The position numbers and the translations under genes were made by a program. A DNA stretch of 42,257 nt from the NCBI RefSeq assembly GCF_011369485.1, contig NZ_VXCA01000044.1, positions 152,588-194,844 of the forward strand, written 5' to 3'. The notes beneath the pieces were generated by a model. It ran no database searches. It was given only the letters and a program-made list of their open reading frames with translations, and was not told the DNA's origin. Source of the stretch: Pseudomonas atagonensis (lineage in GTDB: Bacteria; Pseudomonadota; Gammaproteobacteria; Pseudomonadales; Pseudomonadaceae). Positions 29,316-38,029 of the stretch are shown here, one piece after another (position 1 is the first letter of the stretch; each line of letters opens with the position of its first letter).

Positions 29316-30005
29316 GTGACCAACAAATTGATTTTGATCGTTGAAGATGACGCCGACAGTGCGAGCATTCTCGAGGCCTACCTGAAGCGAGACTTATTTG
29401 ACGTGGCCATTGCCGAAGATGGCCTCAAGGGAGTTGAGCTGCACCACCGGCTTAAGCCAGACCTGATTCTCCTCGACATGATGCTGCCATTTATGACTGG
29501 CTCCGAAGTGCTCAATATCGTGCGTAAACGCAGCAACACCCCGGTCATCATGGTCACCGCCATGGGCGATGAATCGGAAAAACTGGGTGCCTTGCGATAC
29601 GGCGCGGATGATTATGTGGTCAAGCCATACAATCCCAAAGAAGTGGTCGCTCGGGTACACGCGGTTCTGCGCCGAACAGTGATCCACAACGAGACTGACG
29701 TGAGACTTCGCTTTGGCGCTCTGTGGCTAGATCGGAGCAGCAGGATGGTTGGTGTCTCTCAAGACGAAGGTTTGGGTGTTCTGATCGACTTGACTCCGAC
29801 TGAGTTCAACTTGTTGTTGGTGCTGCTCAATGCACCACAAAAAGCATTTACCCGAGAAGAGTTGCTCGCACGCTGCCTGCCAGAAAGCGATGCTCTGTCC
29901 AGGGTTGTCGACACACACATCCACAATGTTCGTCGCAAACTAGAGGTTCACGGAGTCGCCGGCATACTGGTGACGGTTCGCTCGATCGGTTACCGATTCC
30001 AGTAA
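29316..30005 (+). CDS. OmpR-family response regulator, AdeR-like
   Basis: The 229-residue regulator has a receiver domain with acidic pocket E10-D11-D12, phospho-acceptor Asp54 (LILLDMMLP), the Thr of MVTAMG, and the Lys of YVVKPYNPKEV. A winged-helix DNA-binding domain follows (VVDTHIHNVRRKLE, then RSIGYRF). The stretch GALRYGADDYVVKPYNP and the layout resemble Acinetobacter AdeR, which controls the AdeABC pump. The start is GTG at 29316 with ACGAGG five bases ahead; the open frame to a TTG at 29268 has no such site. It lies ten bases before the kinase gene. Its probable targets are the direct repeats at 22673-22710. Confidence 0.92.
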   Translation: MTNKLILIVEDDADSASILEAYLKRDLFDVAIAEDGLKGVELHHRLKPDLILLDMMLPFMTGSEVLNIVRKRSNTPVIMVTAMGDESEKLGALRYGADDYVVKPYNPKEVVARVHAVLRRTVIHNETDVRLRFGALWLDRSSRMVGVSQDEGLGVLIDLTPTEFNLLLVLLNAPQKAFTREELLARCLPESDALSRVVDTHIHNVRRKLEVHGVAGILVTVRSIGYRFQ

Positions 30006-30015
30006 GGGGCACGAA

Positions 30016-31179
30016 ATGAGAAGGCACGTCAGTCTTTGGCAGTGGGTCGGATGGCGCATGGGTTTGATTGCTGGCGGCGCGGTCGTTCTGATGTCGCTGG
30101 TCATGTGGTTTCGCTTCTTTATGTGGAATATCGAAATTCAGTCGAAGATTCCGACTGCAGCCAGGCTCGAGCTGGAACGACTGTTCGACAATCCAAAGGG
30201 GAATGAAGCCCAGCTTTGGTCGTACATGAGTACGTATTACCACTTCGATGACATTCTTCCAGGTATTACCGGAACTGACTGGTGGACGATCGCGCTTCTT
30301 CTATTAGCGTCGCTGCCAGTCATCGTCATGGTGGGTTTCTGGCTGCTTAGACCTCTATCCAGTCGGTTCATCGAAATTGCCCAGGCTGCGCAGAAAGTTG
30401 CGGGAGGTAATCTGGACGTAAAGCTCTCGATCATCGCGACGATGCCCCTTGAGGTTCAGCAACTCACCTCGGACTTCAACAGCATGACGCGTCGTTTGCA
30501 GCTGTACGAGCAAGAGGTGCAAGAGTCGAGCGCTGTTCTCACTCATGAGCTTCGCACACCGCTTAATGCCGCGATGGGTCGTGTCAGGGGGATGCTGGAT
30601 GATGTGTTTCCTGCCAATCCTGAACAGCTGGGCCTGGTGCTGCATCAACTGGAACATCTCAACCTTTTAGTCGACGATCTTCTTCTGTTGTCGCTGGCAC
30701 AAGCCGGTCAGCTTCCGCTTACGAAAACCACATTCACTGTGAAGAGTCTGCTGGAGGAGCGAATCGTCTGGTTCAGACCGCATCTCGCTGCGGCTGCAAG
30801 GGAGGTCTGTGTCGCACAGCTCCCATCCATGCCAATCCATTGCGATCGAAATCGTGTTGGCCAGGTGATCAACATTTTGTTGGACAACTACGTCCGATAC
30901 GCCTCCGCCGCTGGGGACTTGGAGGTCGAGGGTAAAGCGGAACGAGGCGGTATCAAGCTCATTTTCAGCGATAGGGGCCCAGGCTTGTCTGAGAGTGAGC
31001 TGGAGAGAGTCTTTCAACGATTTTGGCGGCAAGAGCCTTCACGCGGTCGTCGCGCAGGTGGCAGCGGGTTGGGGTTATCCATTGCTCTCGCTATTTGTAC
31101 AGCCCATGGCGGGTCGATAGCTGCCCATCGTCGAGAAGGCGGGGGCATAGTTTTCGAAGTTTATTTGCCTTACAGCTGA
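30016..31179 (+). CDS. Sensor histidine kinase, AdeS-like
   Basis: The 387-residue kinase has two membrane helices (about 15-33 and 92-112) bounding a short periplasmic sensor of about 58 residues, then a HAMP domain. The H-box is SSAVLTHELRTPLNA, with His177, and an ATP-binding domain follows: N-box (ILLDNYVRYA), G1 (DRGPGLS) and G2 (GGSGLGLSIA). The H-box context and the small sensor resemble AdeS. It presumably senses the envelope state or pump substrates and phosphorylates the upstream regulator. AAGGGG precedes the ATG. It is the last gene of the island; its stop lies 33 bases from the convergent DUF4350 stop. Confidence 0.93.
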   Translation: MRRHVSLWQWVGWRMGLIAGGAVVLMSLVMWFRFFMWNIEIQSKIPTAARLELERLFDNPKGNEAQLWSYMSTYYHFDDILPGITGTDWWTIALLLLASLPVIVMVGFWLLRPLSSRFIEIAQAAQKVAGGNLDVKLSIIATMPLEVQQLTSDFNSMTRRLQLYEQEVQESSAVLTHELRTPLNAAMGRVRGMLDDVFPANPEQLGLVLHQLEHLNLLVDDLLLLSLAQAGQLPLTKTTFTVKSLLEERIVWFRPHLAAAAREVCVAQLPSMPIHCDRNRVGQVINILLDNYVRYASAAGDLEVEGKAERGGIKLIFSDRGPGLSESELERVFQRFWRQEPSRGRRAGGSGLGLSIALAICTAHGGSIAAHRREGGGIVFEVYLPYS

Positions 31180-31212
31180 CACGGTCAAACCTGATGCTTT
31201 CCACGTGTCGGA

Positions 31213-32376
31213 TCATAACGCGTTCCTCAAGGTTTGCAGGTGGGCGACCTGACGGCAGAATTCAGCGCTGGACAAGCGCTGCTCCGGACGCGGGCTCAGG
31301 GCCTGGCTGATGGCGCGGGTGGGTTGCCGGGTCAGGCGCGACAGCAGCAGCCATTGCTCGGCAACGTTCAATTGATCGAATCCCGGATGGCGCCGACGGG
31401 CGCGGCGTAGCACATCATGTTGCAAGGCCTGCAGCAGCGCGTTCTGGCCGTTGTGACGGAGGATGAAATCGGCACTGGCACGCAGGTGTTCCTGCAATTG
31501 CCGGCGACCACTCGCTGCCGGTGCCTGCACGGGGCCATGGCGTACGCCGAAATGCCAGAAACCGAGCGCGATCAGGGCGAGCAGGGCAACAATGGCCTGT
31601 GGGAAGTGGCGCCAGAGCAGGGTGAGCAGGTTGTCGTGCTCGGTGTTGAAGATCAGCGTGACGTCGGTATCGGCACTCAGATACCAGAGCAGCCAGGCAT
31701 TGTCGTGCTGAGCGATGGCGGCGTTTTTCCACAGGTCGGCATCGGTGACCACGGTGATTGAACCGAGGCTGTAAGGCAGCTGCATCATGTGCGTGGCCTT
31801 GCCGCTGTTGGCCCAGGCCTGGGCGAGATTCTGCGGGTCTTCCAGATGGAACGCGGTGTCGAAACCGGCATACGCCGGAGCGTCTTCATCTTCCAGATAG
31901 AGCTTGGTGAGGTTCGGATAAGGGTCTTCGCCGGCATCGTCCGGCGGTTCCTTGAGGTTTTTGCTCAAGGATTGGTGCAGTTGCACGCGATCGAGCAACA
32001 AGTCGTTACTCTGCTTCGACTGCTCATCCCACAGCGATTCCGCGACAAACACCAGGCGCCCGCCGGCCCGTGCCCAGTTCAGGACTTGATCGACCTGACG
32101 CGGGGTCATGTGCGCGCGGTCGCCGAACAGCAACAGTGTATGTCGGCGCGGATCGATGTCGGGCAGCACCGCGAGGCTCTCGGCGTGGCTGACATTGATG
32201 CCGCGTTGACGCAAAAACATCTCGGCAGCCAGATACGGGTTGGCTTGCGCGGCAGGCGAGGGGCCGTTATCGATCACTTGTTGGTAGGGCCGGGCCTCGC
32301 TGTAAAGAAACGCGCATAACGCCGCCAGCAGCGCAACGATCACTGCGCCGATCAGCCACTGGCTGCGCCGGCTCAA
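31213..32376 (-). CDS. DUF4350 membrane protein
   Basis: This protein of about 387 residues has an N-terminal membrane anchor (SQWLIGAVIVALLAALCAF), a periplasmic DUF4350 domain that resembles a GATase-like or vWA-like fold (HTLLLFGDRAHMTPRQVDQVL), a second membrane helix near 275 (VALLALIALGFWHFGV) and a short cytoplasmic tail. I place the start at the TTG at 32376. It overlaps the stop of the previous gene as TTGA and has GGGAG at a seven-base distance. The frame is open 14 codons further, but with no ribosome site. Its stop is written ATGA, the mark of a following coupled gene that is no longer there. Confidence 0.85.
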   Translation of the reverse strand: MSRRSQWLIGAVIVALLAALCAFLYSEARPYQQVIDNGPSPAAQANPYLAAEMFLRQRGINVSHAESLAVLPDIDPRRHTLLLFGDRAHMTPRQVDQVLNWARAGGRLVFVAESLWDEQSKQSNDLLLDRVQLHQSLSKNLKEPPDDAGEDPYPNLTKLYLEDEDAPAYAGFDTAFHLEDPQNLAQAWANSGKATHMMQLPYSLGSITVVTDADLWKNAAIAQHDNAWLLWYLSADTDVTLIFNTEHDNLLTLLWRHFPQAIVALLALIALGFWHFGVRHGPVQAPAASGRRQLQEHLRASADFILRHNGQNALLQALQHDVLRRARRRHPGFDQLNVAEQWLLLSRLTRQPTRAISQALSPRPEQRLSSAEFCRQVAHLQTLRNAL

Positions 32377-33917
32377 CGTGCAGCTCCCTGACCGAACAGC
32401 GCACGCCAGCCATCGCACAACTGTTGTTGTATCTGCACCGCCGGCACGCGATGCCCGTAGGCCATGTTCTGCCAGTGCGCGGTCAGGTCGCAGCTGTAGT
32501 CCAGCAGCTCGGGGCGCTGCAATTGTTCGATGCGCGCCAGTACCTGTTGTTCGGTGTCGGCGGCTTTCAGGGGCAGGTCATGTTCGTGGAGCAAATGGCT
32601 GAGCAAGCCGCGATAGAGCAGCCCCAGCGCTGCACGGGGCTGGGTCGGCCAGAGTTGTTCGGCGCTGGCGGCGATGTCATCGGGCAGGGTTTCGCGATTC
32701 AGCTCCAGGCCAAAAGCTTGTTGCGGCAAAGCGCTTTTTATACGCGTCGGCAGACGCGGACGCCGACTGACGAAGGTTTGCAAAAACTCGCGATAGCGCC
32801 AGATCAGCCAGCCCAGCGCGGCGATCAACGTGCCCCACAAGAGCACTTCAATCACCTTGGCCAAGGCGTTGAAGCGCTGGCCGTCCAGCCAGCCGAGCAG
32901 GGTTTTCAACCAGTCTGGCGCCTTGCCTTGCGCGGCTTCGGCGGGCACTGCCGGGTCTTCGCCAAAGCGATAGCGGGTGACGGTCTGCTGGTTTTTAAAC
33001 GGTGGTTGTTCAAGCAATGCCTTGATGCTGTCGTGGGAGGCCTGGCTGCTCAGCGGCTGGTGCAACAGGCGCGGCGCCTGCGGTGCGCTCGCCGCATCGG
33101 CGGCATACACCGGTTGCACACCGGGCAACAACAGACACACCGCCAGCAACACCGCGAGCGCGCTGCTGTTCAGGCGTTGGCGCAGGCGCCTGAACACCAG
33201 CTCGATGTCCCACGCTTCCAGCGTTGTGCGCCGGTTCAGATAAAGGCTGAAGCCACAGGCGACATAGACCGGTTCCCAGACCACCAGCACCAGCGCGTAA
33301 AAGGCATTGGTCAGGTGTTCCAGCCAGCGCCAGTCCTGATCGGCGGCAAGGATCAAGGATTGCCAGTCCCAATCCGTCTCGATCTGCTGCGGCAGCAACA
33401 GGTAGAACAACACCAGCAGACCGATCCACAGCGCCGTTTCCAGATGCACGCCGATCACGGTCAGCCATTGCGCGGCACCGGCATTGCGATGCAACAGCAC
33501 TTGCAGGCGTTGTTGCCGTGCCGCTCCGTTCAAGCCTTCCAGTTGCACCACGGGCATCAGAAAACTGCGACTCAGGCTCAACCGGCGCCAGGTGAGACTG
33601 GCCAGCAGTTGCGGTTTGAGCAGGCGTGGCCATTCGCGCAAGGCCTGTTTCAGCGTCGGTGTTTCACCGAACAGGGCTTTGGACAGGATGTACAGCGGCA
33701 GGCGTTCGTAAGCCGGTTTCAACCACCAGAAAATAAACACCGCGAGCGACGGCGAATCCCAAAACACCAGACTGAGCAGGGCGAACAGCGGCAGGGTGAC
33801 GATGGCCCAGCTGGTCATCAGCAAGCGCCGATGCTGCTGGCTCATGAGCACGCCCAGGTCCATGGCTTCCCAGGTGCTGCGCGGGCGGATCACCACCGTG
33901 GCGTCACTCAGGCGCAT
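32373..33917 (-). CDS. DUF4129 membrane protein
   Basis: The 514-residue protein has an N-terminal region with at least four hydrophobic segments (LLMTSWAIVTLPLFALLSLV and others) and a predicted periplasmic part. A further membrane helix follows near 375 (VIEVLLWGTLIAALGWLIW), then a helical DUF4129 domain at the C-terminus (PRAALGLLYRGLLSHLLHEH), the part shared with transglutaminase-associated proteins. The start at 33917 has GGAAGG eight bases ahead and overlaps the SpoIIM stop by 14 bases. An in-frame extension to 34043 runs inside SpoIIM and is not used. It is co-transcribed with SpoIIM and DUF4350. Confidence 0.88.
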   Translation of the reverse strand: MRLSDATVVIRPRSTWEAMDLGVLMSQQHRRLLMTSWAIVTLPLFALLSLVFWDSPSLAVFIFWWLKPAYERLPLYILSKALFGETPTLKQALREWPRLLKPQLLASLTWRRLSLSRSFLMPVVQLEGLNGAARQQRLQVLLHRNAGAAQWLTVIGVHLETALWIGLLVLFYLLLPQQIETDWDWQSLILAADQDWRWLEHLTNAFYALVLVVWEPVYVACGFSLYLNRRTTLEAWDIELVFRRLRQRLNSSALAVLLAVCLLLPGVQPVYAADAASAPQAPRLLHQPLSSQASHDSIKALLEQPPFKNQQTVTRYRFGEDPAVPAEAAQGKAPDWLKTLLGWLDGQRFNALAKVIEVLLWGTLIAALGWLIWRYREFLQTFVSRRPRLPTRIKSALPQQAFGLELNRETLPDDIAASAEQLWPTQPRAALGLLYRGLLSHLLHEHDLPLKAADTEQQVLARIEQLQRPELLDYSCDLTAHWQNMAYGHRVPAVQIQQQLCDGWRALFGQGAAR

Positions 33918-34881
33918 GGCGTGCCCTTCCGGCGAACAGCAAGTAACACGCGACCAAACCCCAGAGACCGGCGCCGACCAGGTATTTGGTGAGCGGGGCG
34001 ACGCTGGTTTTTGACGACCAGTAAGCCTCGATGAAGGCCGCAATCAACAGGAACAGCATGACCCCGGCAATCAGCAGCACGCTTTTGCGCGCCGCACGTT
34101 TCAGTGCTTCGGCGCGGGTGAGGCGTCCCGGCGCGATCAACGCCCAGCCCAGCTCCAGACCCGCCGCACCGGCCAGGGCAATCGCCGTCAATTCGAACGC
34201 GCCGTGGGCAATCACGAATGACCAGAAGGTCTGGCCGAAACCGATTTCGGTGAGATGCCCGGCCACCGCGCCGATGATCAAACCGTTGTAGACCAGGAAA
34301 AACGCACTGCCCACGCCCATGAACAAACCGCTTGCGAAAGTCTGAAAGGCGATGCCGATGTTGTGCATCACGTAGTAGCCGAACATCACCCAGTCTTCGC
34401 TGGCCGCGCGTTCGGCGGTGCGCCCCAGGTGACCGGCGACCGGGTCGTACATGCCCTGCATTTCACGCACTTGCTCGGCCGGCATCAGGTTGTAGATCAG
34501 CTCGGGAAACGCATACACCAGCACCGCGACGCCGAGCAGGCTGGCGAAAAACAACAGGGCGGCGACTGCAACGAAGCGCCATTCGCTGCGCACCAGTCGT
34601 GGAAAATCGGCGAGGACGAAGCTCAACAGGTTGGCCCCCAATCGACTGCGATGCCGGTAAAGCTGTTGATGACCACGCAGCACTTGTTGCTGCAACGAGT
34701 CGATGAGGAAACTGCTGTAACCGCGCTCCTGCGCCAGCGCGAGGTGCTGGCAGAGGCGGCGATAAGCCTTGGGGAATCCGGCCACCTGCGAAGTTTCCTT
34801 GCCGCGTTCCAGGCGTTCGAGCGCGAGGGCGAAGCGCTCCCATTCGGCCTTGTGATGCGTTTCAAAAAGGCTCTGCTTCAT
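33904..34881 (-). CDS. Stage II sporulation protein M family membrane protein
   Basis: The 325-residue protein has a soluble helical N-terminus (KQSLFETHHKAEWERFALAL) and then about five to six membrane helices. The SpoIIM signature lies in the middle: FGYYVMHNIGIAFQTFASGL, then VYNGLIIGAVAGHLTEIG and HGAFELTAIALAG. In Bacillus SpoIIM belongs to a peptidoglycan-remodelling complex; in non-sporulating proteobacteria its role is unknown, though it is regularly coupled to RDD, DUF4129, DUF58 and MoxR genes. The start overlaps the RDD stop as ATGA. Confidence 0.92.
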   Translation of the reverse strand: MKQSLFETHHKAEWERFALALERLERGKETSQVAGFPKAYRRLCQHLALAQERGYSSFLIDSLQQQVLRGHQQLYRHRSRLGANLLSFVLADFPRLVRSEWRFVAVAALLFFASLLGVAVLVYAFPELIYNLMPAEQVREMQGMYDPVAGHLGRTAERAASEDWVMFGYYVMHNIGIAFQTFASGLFMGVGSAFFLVYNGLIIGAVAGHLTEIGFGQTFWSFVIAHGAFELTAIALAGAAGLELGWALIAPGRLTRAEALKRAARKSVLLIAGVMLFLLIAAFIEAYWSSKTSVAPLTKYLVGAGLWGLVACYLLFAGRARHAPE

Positions 34882-35603
34882 GTCGGCCCCAACAAGCCGC
34901 GAGCGATGCCGTTGAGTTCACCGACGGCTTTCGGCGCAGAGATGTGCAGCGGTTGGGCAAGCAGCGCAGCCAGTTCGTTGACCCGTGCCGGCGACAATTC
35001 AGCCTGGCGTTCGGCGAACCCGAGCAGGGCGCGTTGTTCAATCAGTGTGAGAGGAACCGGCGCATGACGCGGCTCGGCGGCAGGCAGTTGCGGGCGGCTC
35101 AGCGGTCGTTCGCTGTAGACCACCAGCGTGCCGGCGGCGAGGTCGCCGAGGCGTTTGAAGGTCGGGTGTTGCAGGCAACTGATCGCGCCGAGGAAGTAGC
35201 CGAACGGCAGCAGATCGACGAAGCGCAGCAAGTTACGCAACAGCGAGGCCGACCAGCCGACCGGCGTGCCGTCATCGTGCACCACTCGCAGGCCCATCCA
35301 CTGTTTGCCCGGCGAGCGGCCCTGACGCAGCACTTCGAACAGCACCATGTACCACCAGCTCACCGCAAACAGCAGCAGGGAACCCAAGCCCATGCCGAGC
35401 CGGCCGAGAAACGCCAGAACAATAAACAGCACGCCAAGGATCAGGCCGCGAATGCCCAGATCGATACTGAAAGCGATTGCACGCACCATCAGACCGGCCG
35501 GGCGCAACGGCAGGTCGATGCCTTCCGGCGTTTCGACCTGATGCCGCGTATCCAGCGGCGGGGCCAGCGGTGCTTTCCTTGGCGGTGCTGTGTGCTCGAG
35601 CAT
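34878..35603 (-). CDS. RDD family membrane protein
   Basis: The 241-residue protein begins with a proline-rich cytoplasmic stretch and then the RDD domain. The first helix carries R and D of the family motif (VRAIAFSIDLGIRG), and later segments include RQGRSPGKQWMGLRVVHDDG and PFGYFLGAISC, then KRLGDLAAGTLVVY. The function of RDD proteins is poorly known; some act in ion or solute handling. It is the first gene of the operon and divergent from sbcB. The 181 bases between them hold both promoters, which I could not define. Confidence 0.9.
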   Translation of the reverse strand: MLEHTAPPRKAPLAPPLDTRHQVETPEGIDLPLRPAGLMVRAIAFSIDLGIRGLILGVLFIVLAFLGRLGMGLGSLLLFAVSWWYMVLFEVLRQGRSPGKQWMGLRVVHDDGTPVGWSASLLRNLLRFVDLLPFGYFLGAISCLQHPTFKRLGDLAAGTLVVYSERPLSRPQLPAAEPRHAPVPLTLIEQRALLGFAERQAELSPARVNELAALLAQPLHISAPKAVGELNGIARGLLGPT

Positions 35604-35784
35604 GGGCTACCTGATGTTCGCCTGTTCGGGGTGCAAGTGCGTCCGATGCTAGCAGCCTCTCGGGGGAAAACGACATAACTATGTAATGCCCACGGTTAAA
35701 CGAACTGTGCCTGAATAATGCCGCGCTGGCCGCGACCGCCGTCGAACGCCTAGACTTCGTCGATCTTCAGTTCAGGAACCGCCC

Positions 35785-37215
35785 GTGACTTCCATTTTCT
35801 GGTACGACTACGAAACCACCGGCATCAATCCGCGCAACGACCGCCCGCTGCAAGTGGCGGGCATACGCACCGATTTTGAACTCAACGAAGTCGATGCGCC
35901 GGTCAATCTCTACTGCCAGCCCAGTGACGACATCCTGCCGCACCCGGCGGCCTGCGCGATCACCGGCATCACCCCGAGCCAGCTCGCCGAAAAAGGTTTG
36001 AGCGAAGCCGATTTCATGACCCGGGTGCACGCCCAATTGGCCGCGCCCGGGACGTGCGGCGCGGGCTACAACACCTTGCGTTTCGACGACGAAATGACCC
36101 GTTACAGCCTTTACCGGAATTTCTTCGACCCGTACGCCCGCGAATGGCAGGGCGGCAACAGTCGCTGGGATTTGATCGATGTCGTGCGCGCCGCTTACGC
36201 GTTGCGGCCTGATGGCCTGCAGTGGCCGACCGACGACGAGGGCAAGGTGACCCTCAAGCTCGAGCGCCTGACCGCCGCCAACGGCATCGATCATGGCAAT
36301 GCCCACGAAGCGCTGTCGGACGTGCGCGCGACCATCGCTCTGGCGCGGCTGATTCGTGAAAAACAACCGAAACTCTACGACTGGCTGTTTCAACTGCGCA
36401 GCAAACAGAAAGTCATGGATCAGATTCGTCTGTTGCAGCCGCTGGTGCATATTTCCGGACGCTTTTCAGCGGCGCGACATTTTGTCGGTGTGGTGCTGCC
36501 GCTGGCCTGGCATCCGCGCAATCGCAATGCGTTGATCGTCTGCGACCTGCACCTCGATCCGCAGGGCTTGCTCGATCACGACGCCGAAGCCCTGCGCCAG
36601 CGCCTGTACACCCGACGCGACGAGTTGGCCGAGGGTGAGCTGCCGGTGCCGCTCAAACTGATTCACATCAACCGTTGCCCGGTGGTTGCACCGTTGTCGG
36701 TATTGCGTGCCGACGATCAGCAGCGCCTGGGGCTGGACATGGCGCTGTATCAGGCGCGAGCGCTGCGGCTAAGTGACGCAGAACAAGTTTGGAAAGATAA
36801 AGTTGCGGCGATTTATGCCCGCGAAGATTTCACCCCCAGCGAAGATCCCGAACAGCAGTTGTACGATGGATTTATCGGTGATCGCGACCGGCGTTTATGT
36901 GAGCAAGTGAGAGCGGCGGATCCGGAGCAATTAGCGCAGGAACAATGGCCGTTCGATGATGAACGTTTGCCGCAATTACTCTTTCGATATCGCGCACGCA
37001 ACTTTCCCGACACGCTCAGTGTGGAGGAGCAAGAATGCTGGAAAGTATTTTGTCAGCAGCGTTTGTCCGCTCCGGAATGGGGGGCGCCTAATACCCTCGA
37101 ATCTTTTGCAGAGGCCGCCGGGCAATGGGCGTTAACAGCAACGCCGATGCAGAGTGAGGTGCTCAATGAATGGAAGAATTATGTCCAGGCATTGCGCAAA
37201 CGTTTGAATCTTTGA
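35785..37215 (+). CDS. sbcB: Exodeoxyribonuclease I
   Basis: This 476-residue enzyme degrades single-stranded DNA from 3' to 5' and takes part in recombination and mismatch repair. It matches E. coli ExoI (475 residues) in length. The DEDDh active site is seen: Asp8 and Glu10 (WYDYETTG), FDDEMTRY in the ExoII region, His174 and Asp179 (HEALSDVRAT). The SH3-like and C-terminal helical domains follow. The start is GTG with AGGAA seven bases ahead. It is divergent from the RDD operon and ends at a shared terminator with mvaT. Confidence 0.96.
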   Translation: MTSIFWYDYETTGINPRNDRPLQVAGIRTDFELNEVDAPVNLYCQPSDDILPHPAACAITGITPSQLAEKGLSEADFMTRVHAQLAAPGTCGAGYNTLRFDDEMTRYSLYRNFFDPYAREWQGGNSRWDLIDVVRAAYALRPDGLQWPTDDEGKVTLKLERLTAANGIDHGNAHEALSDVRATIALARLIREKQPKLYDWLFQLRSKQKVMDQIRLLQPLVHISGRFSAARHFVGVVLPLAWHPRNRNALIVCDLHLDPQGLLDHDAEALRQRLYTRRDELAEGELPVPLKLIHINRCPVVAPLSVLRADDQQRLGLDMALYQARALRLSDAEQVWKDKVAAIYAREDFTPSEDPEQQLYDGFIGDRDRRLCEQVRAADPEQLAQEQWPFDDERLPQLLFRYRARNFPDTLSVEEQECWKVFCQQRLSAPEWGAPNTLESFAEAAGQWALTATPMQSEVLNEWKNYVQALRKRLNL

Positions 37216-37247
37216 AATCGAACATGCCGGGATTAAATCCCGCGCAT

Positions 37248-37280
37248 AAAAAACGCCAGCAAATGCTGGCGTTATTTTTT
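37248..37280. terminator. Bidirectional terminator between sbcB and mvaT
   Basis: AACGCCAGCA (37252-37261) pairs with TGCTGGCGTT (37264-37273). The stem is flanked by six A on the left (37248-37253) and ATTTTTT on the right (37274-37280), so either strand gives a hairpin followed by a U-run. It ends sbcB rightward and mvaT leftward. Confidence 0.92.
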
Positions 37281-37313
37281 GTCGCAGAATCGGTCTGTGA
37301 CAGGCGTTGCGGC

Positions 37314-37691
37314 TTAGCCCAGCAGGGTAGCCCAGCCTTCAACCACGTCACCGCCCCACTTGGCTTTCCACTCTTTCAGAGTTTTGTGGTTGCCACCTTT
37401 GGTTTCGATGACTTCGCCGTTGTGCGGGTTTTTGTATTGTTTAACTTTGCGGGCACGCTTGGTGCCAGTAGTTTTTACTGCGCCGCCACGAGTGGCTTTG
37501 GTTTTCGATTCCGGATCCAGCAGCGCGATGATGTCGCGCAGGGATTTGGAATATTCGCCCATCAGGGTGCGCAGTTTGCCTTCGAATTCCAGCTCGGCTT
37601 GCAGTTTGTCGTCTTGCGACAGGTTCTTCAAACGCGCTTGCAGCTCTTTGATAGCTTCTTCGGTGGCACGATATTCGTTGATCAAGGACAT
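37314..37691 (-). CDS. mvaT: H-NS-family xenogeneic silencer MvaT
   Basis: MvaT is the Pseudomonas equivalent of H-NS. It coats AT-rich DNA and silences acquired genes. The 125-residue protein starts MSLINEYRATEEAIKEL, an N-terminal coiled coil for dimer formation (to about 60), followed by a basic linker (TKRARKVKQYKNPHNGE). The C-terminal DNA-binding domain carries the AT-pincer loop region (TKGGNHKTLKEWKAKWG). AAGG lies eight bases ahead of the ATG. The gene has its own promoter in an AT-rich region, consistent with the self-regulation known for the family. Its presence near AT-rich accessory toxin genes is relevant, since they are likely silencing targets. Confidence 0.97.
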   Translation of the reverse strand: MSLINEYRATEEAIKELQARLKNLSQDDKLQAELEFEGKLRTLMGEYSKSLRDIIALLDPESKTKATRGGAVKTTGTKRARKVKQYKNPHNGEVIETKGGNHKTLKEWKAKWGGDVVEGWATLLG

Positions 37692-37740
37692 GATAACTAC
37701 CTTATGTGTGGGGCTTTTGAATGGCAGGGACAGTGGCGCA

Positions 37741-37769
37741 ATAATAGTCAGGCTGTTTCATCAAGTAAA
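37741..37769 (-). promoter_or_regulatory. Probable sigma-70 promoter of mvaT
   Basis: On the minus strand TTTACT (complement of 37764-37769), a 17-base spacer and TATTAT (complement of 37741-37746) form a good sigma-70 promoter. A transcript start near 37734 would give a leader of about 43 bases before the mvaT ATG. Confidence 0.55.
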
Positions 37770-37813
37770 CATTTAACCGGTCTTTTTATTTAAATTAGTT
37801 ACGTGAAACAGCC
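37751..37813. repeat. 10-base inverted repeat spanning the mvaT promoter
   Basis: GGCTGTTTCA at 37751-37760 and TGAAACAGCC at 37804-37813 are perfect inverted copies, 43 bases apart. The left copy lies in the spacer of the mvaT promoter and the AT-rich stretch between them is just the kind MvaT binds. It may be a looping operator. Confidence 0.7.
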
Positions 37814-37935
37814 ATAAATTGAATGTTCAGTTAAATAGTGTGATGCAGTCTTCACCGATATTCACAATCATCTGCCAGTCAAGGCCACTATGGCGCCATC
37901 GGTCTGGCGCAAAGCACCGTCAAAAAGCCGTGGAT

Positions 37936-37949
37936 CGCGCAATTGCGCG
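37936..37949. promoter_or_regulatory. 14-base perfect palindrome upstream of purU
   Basis: CGCGCAATTGCGCG is a perfect dyad 80 bases before the purU start. It could be a regulator site for purU; a weak -10-like TAGAAT lies at 37990-37995. No other gene is visible in 37692-38029, which holds only the mvaT and purU control regions. Confidence 0.4.
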
Positions 37950-38029
37950 GCGGATGGACATCAATACTGCAGATTGCGCACACAATCGCTAGAATGGCGG
38001 CCTTTGCGAAGTTCTGGAGTTTCCCCCTC

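Noticed and set aside
32424..33992. 522-residue open frame on the plus strand across DUF4129
   Set aside because: It is the antisense of a well-supported membrane protein gene; it is glutamine/arginine-rich with no family resemblance.
34255..35067. 270-residue plus-strand frame over SpoIIM and RDD genes
   Set aside because: It is antisense to two coupled membrane protein genes and shows no conserved motif.
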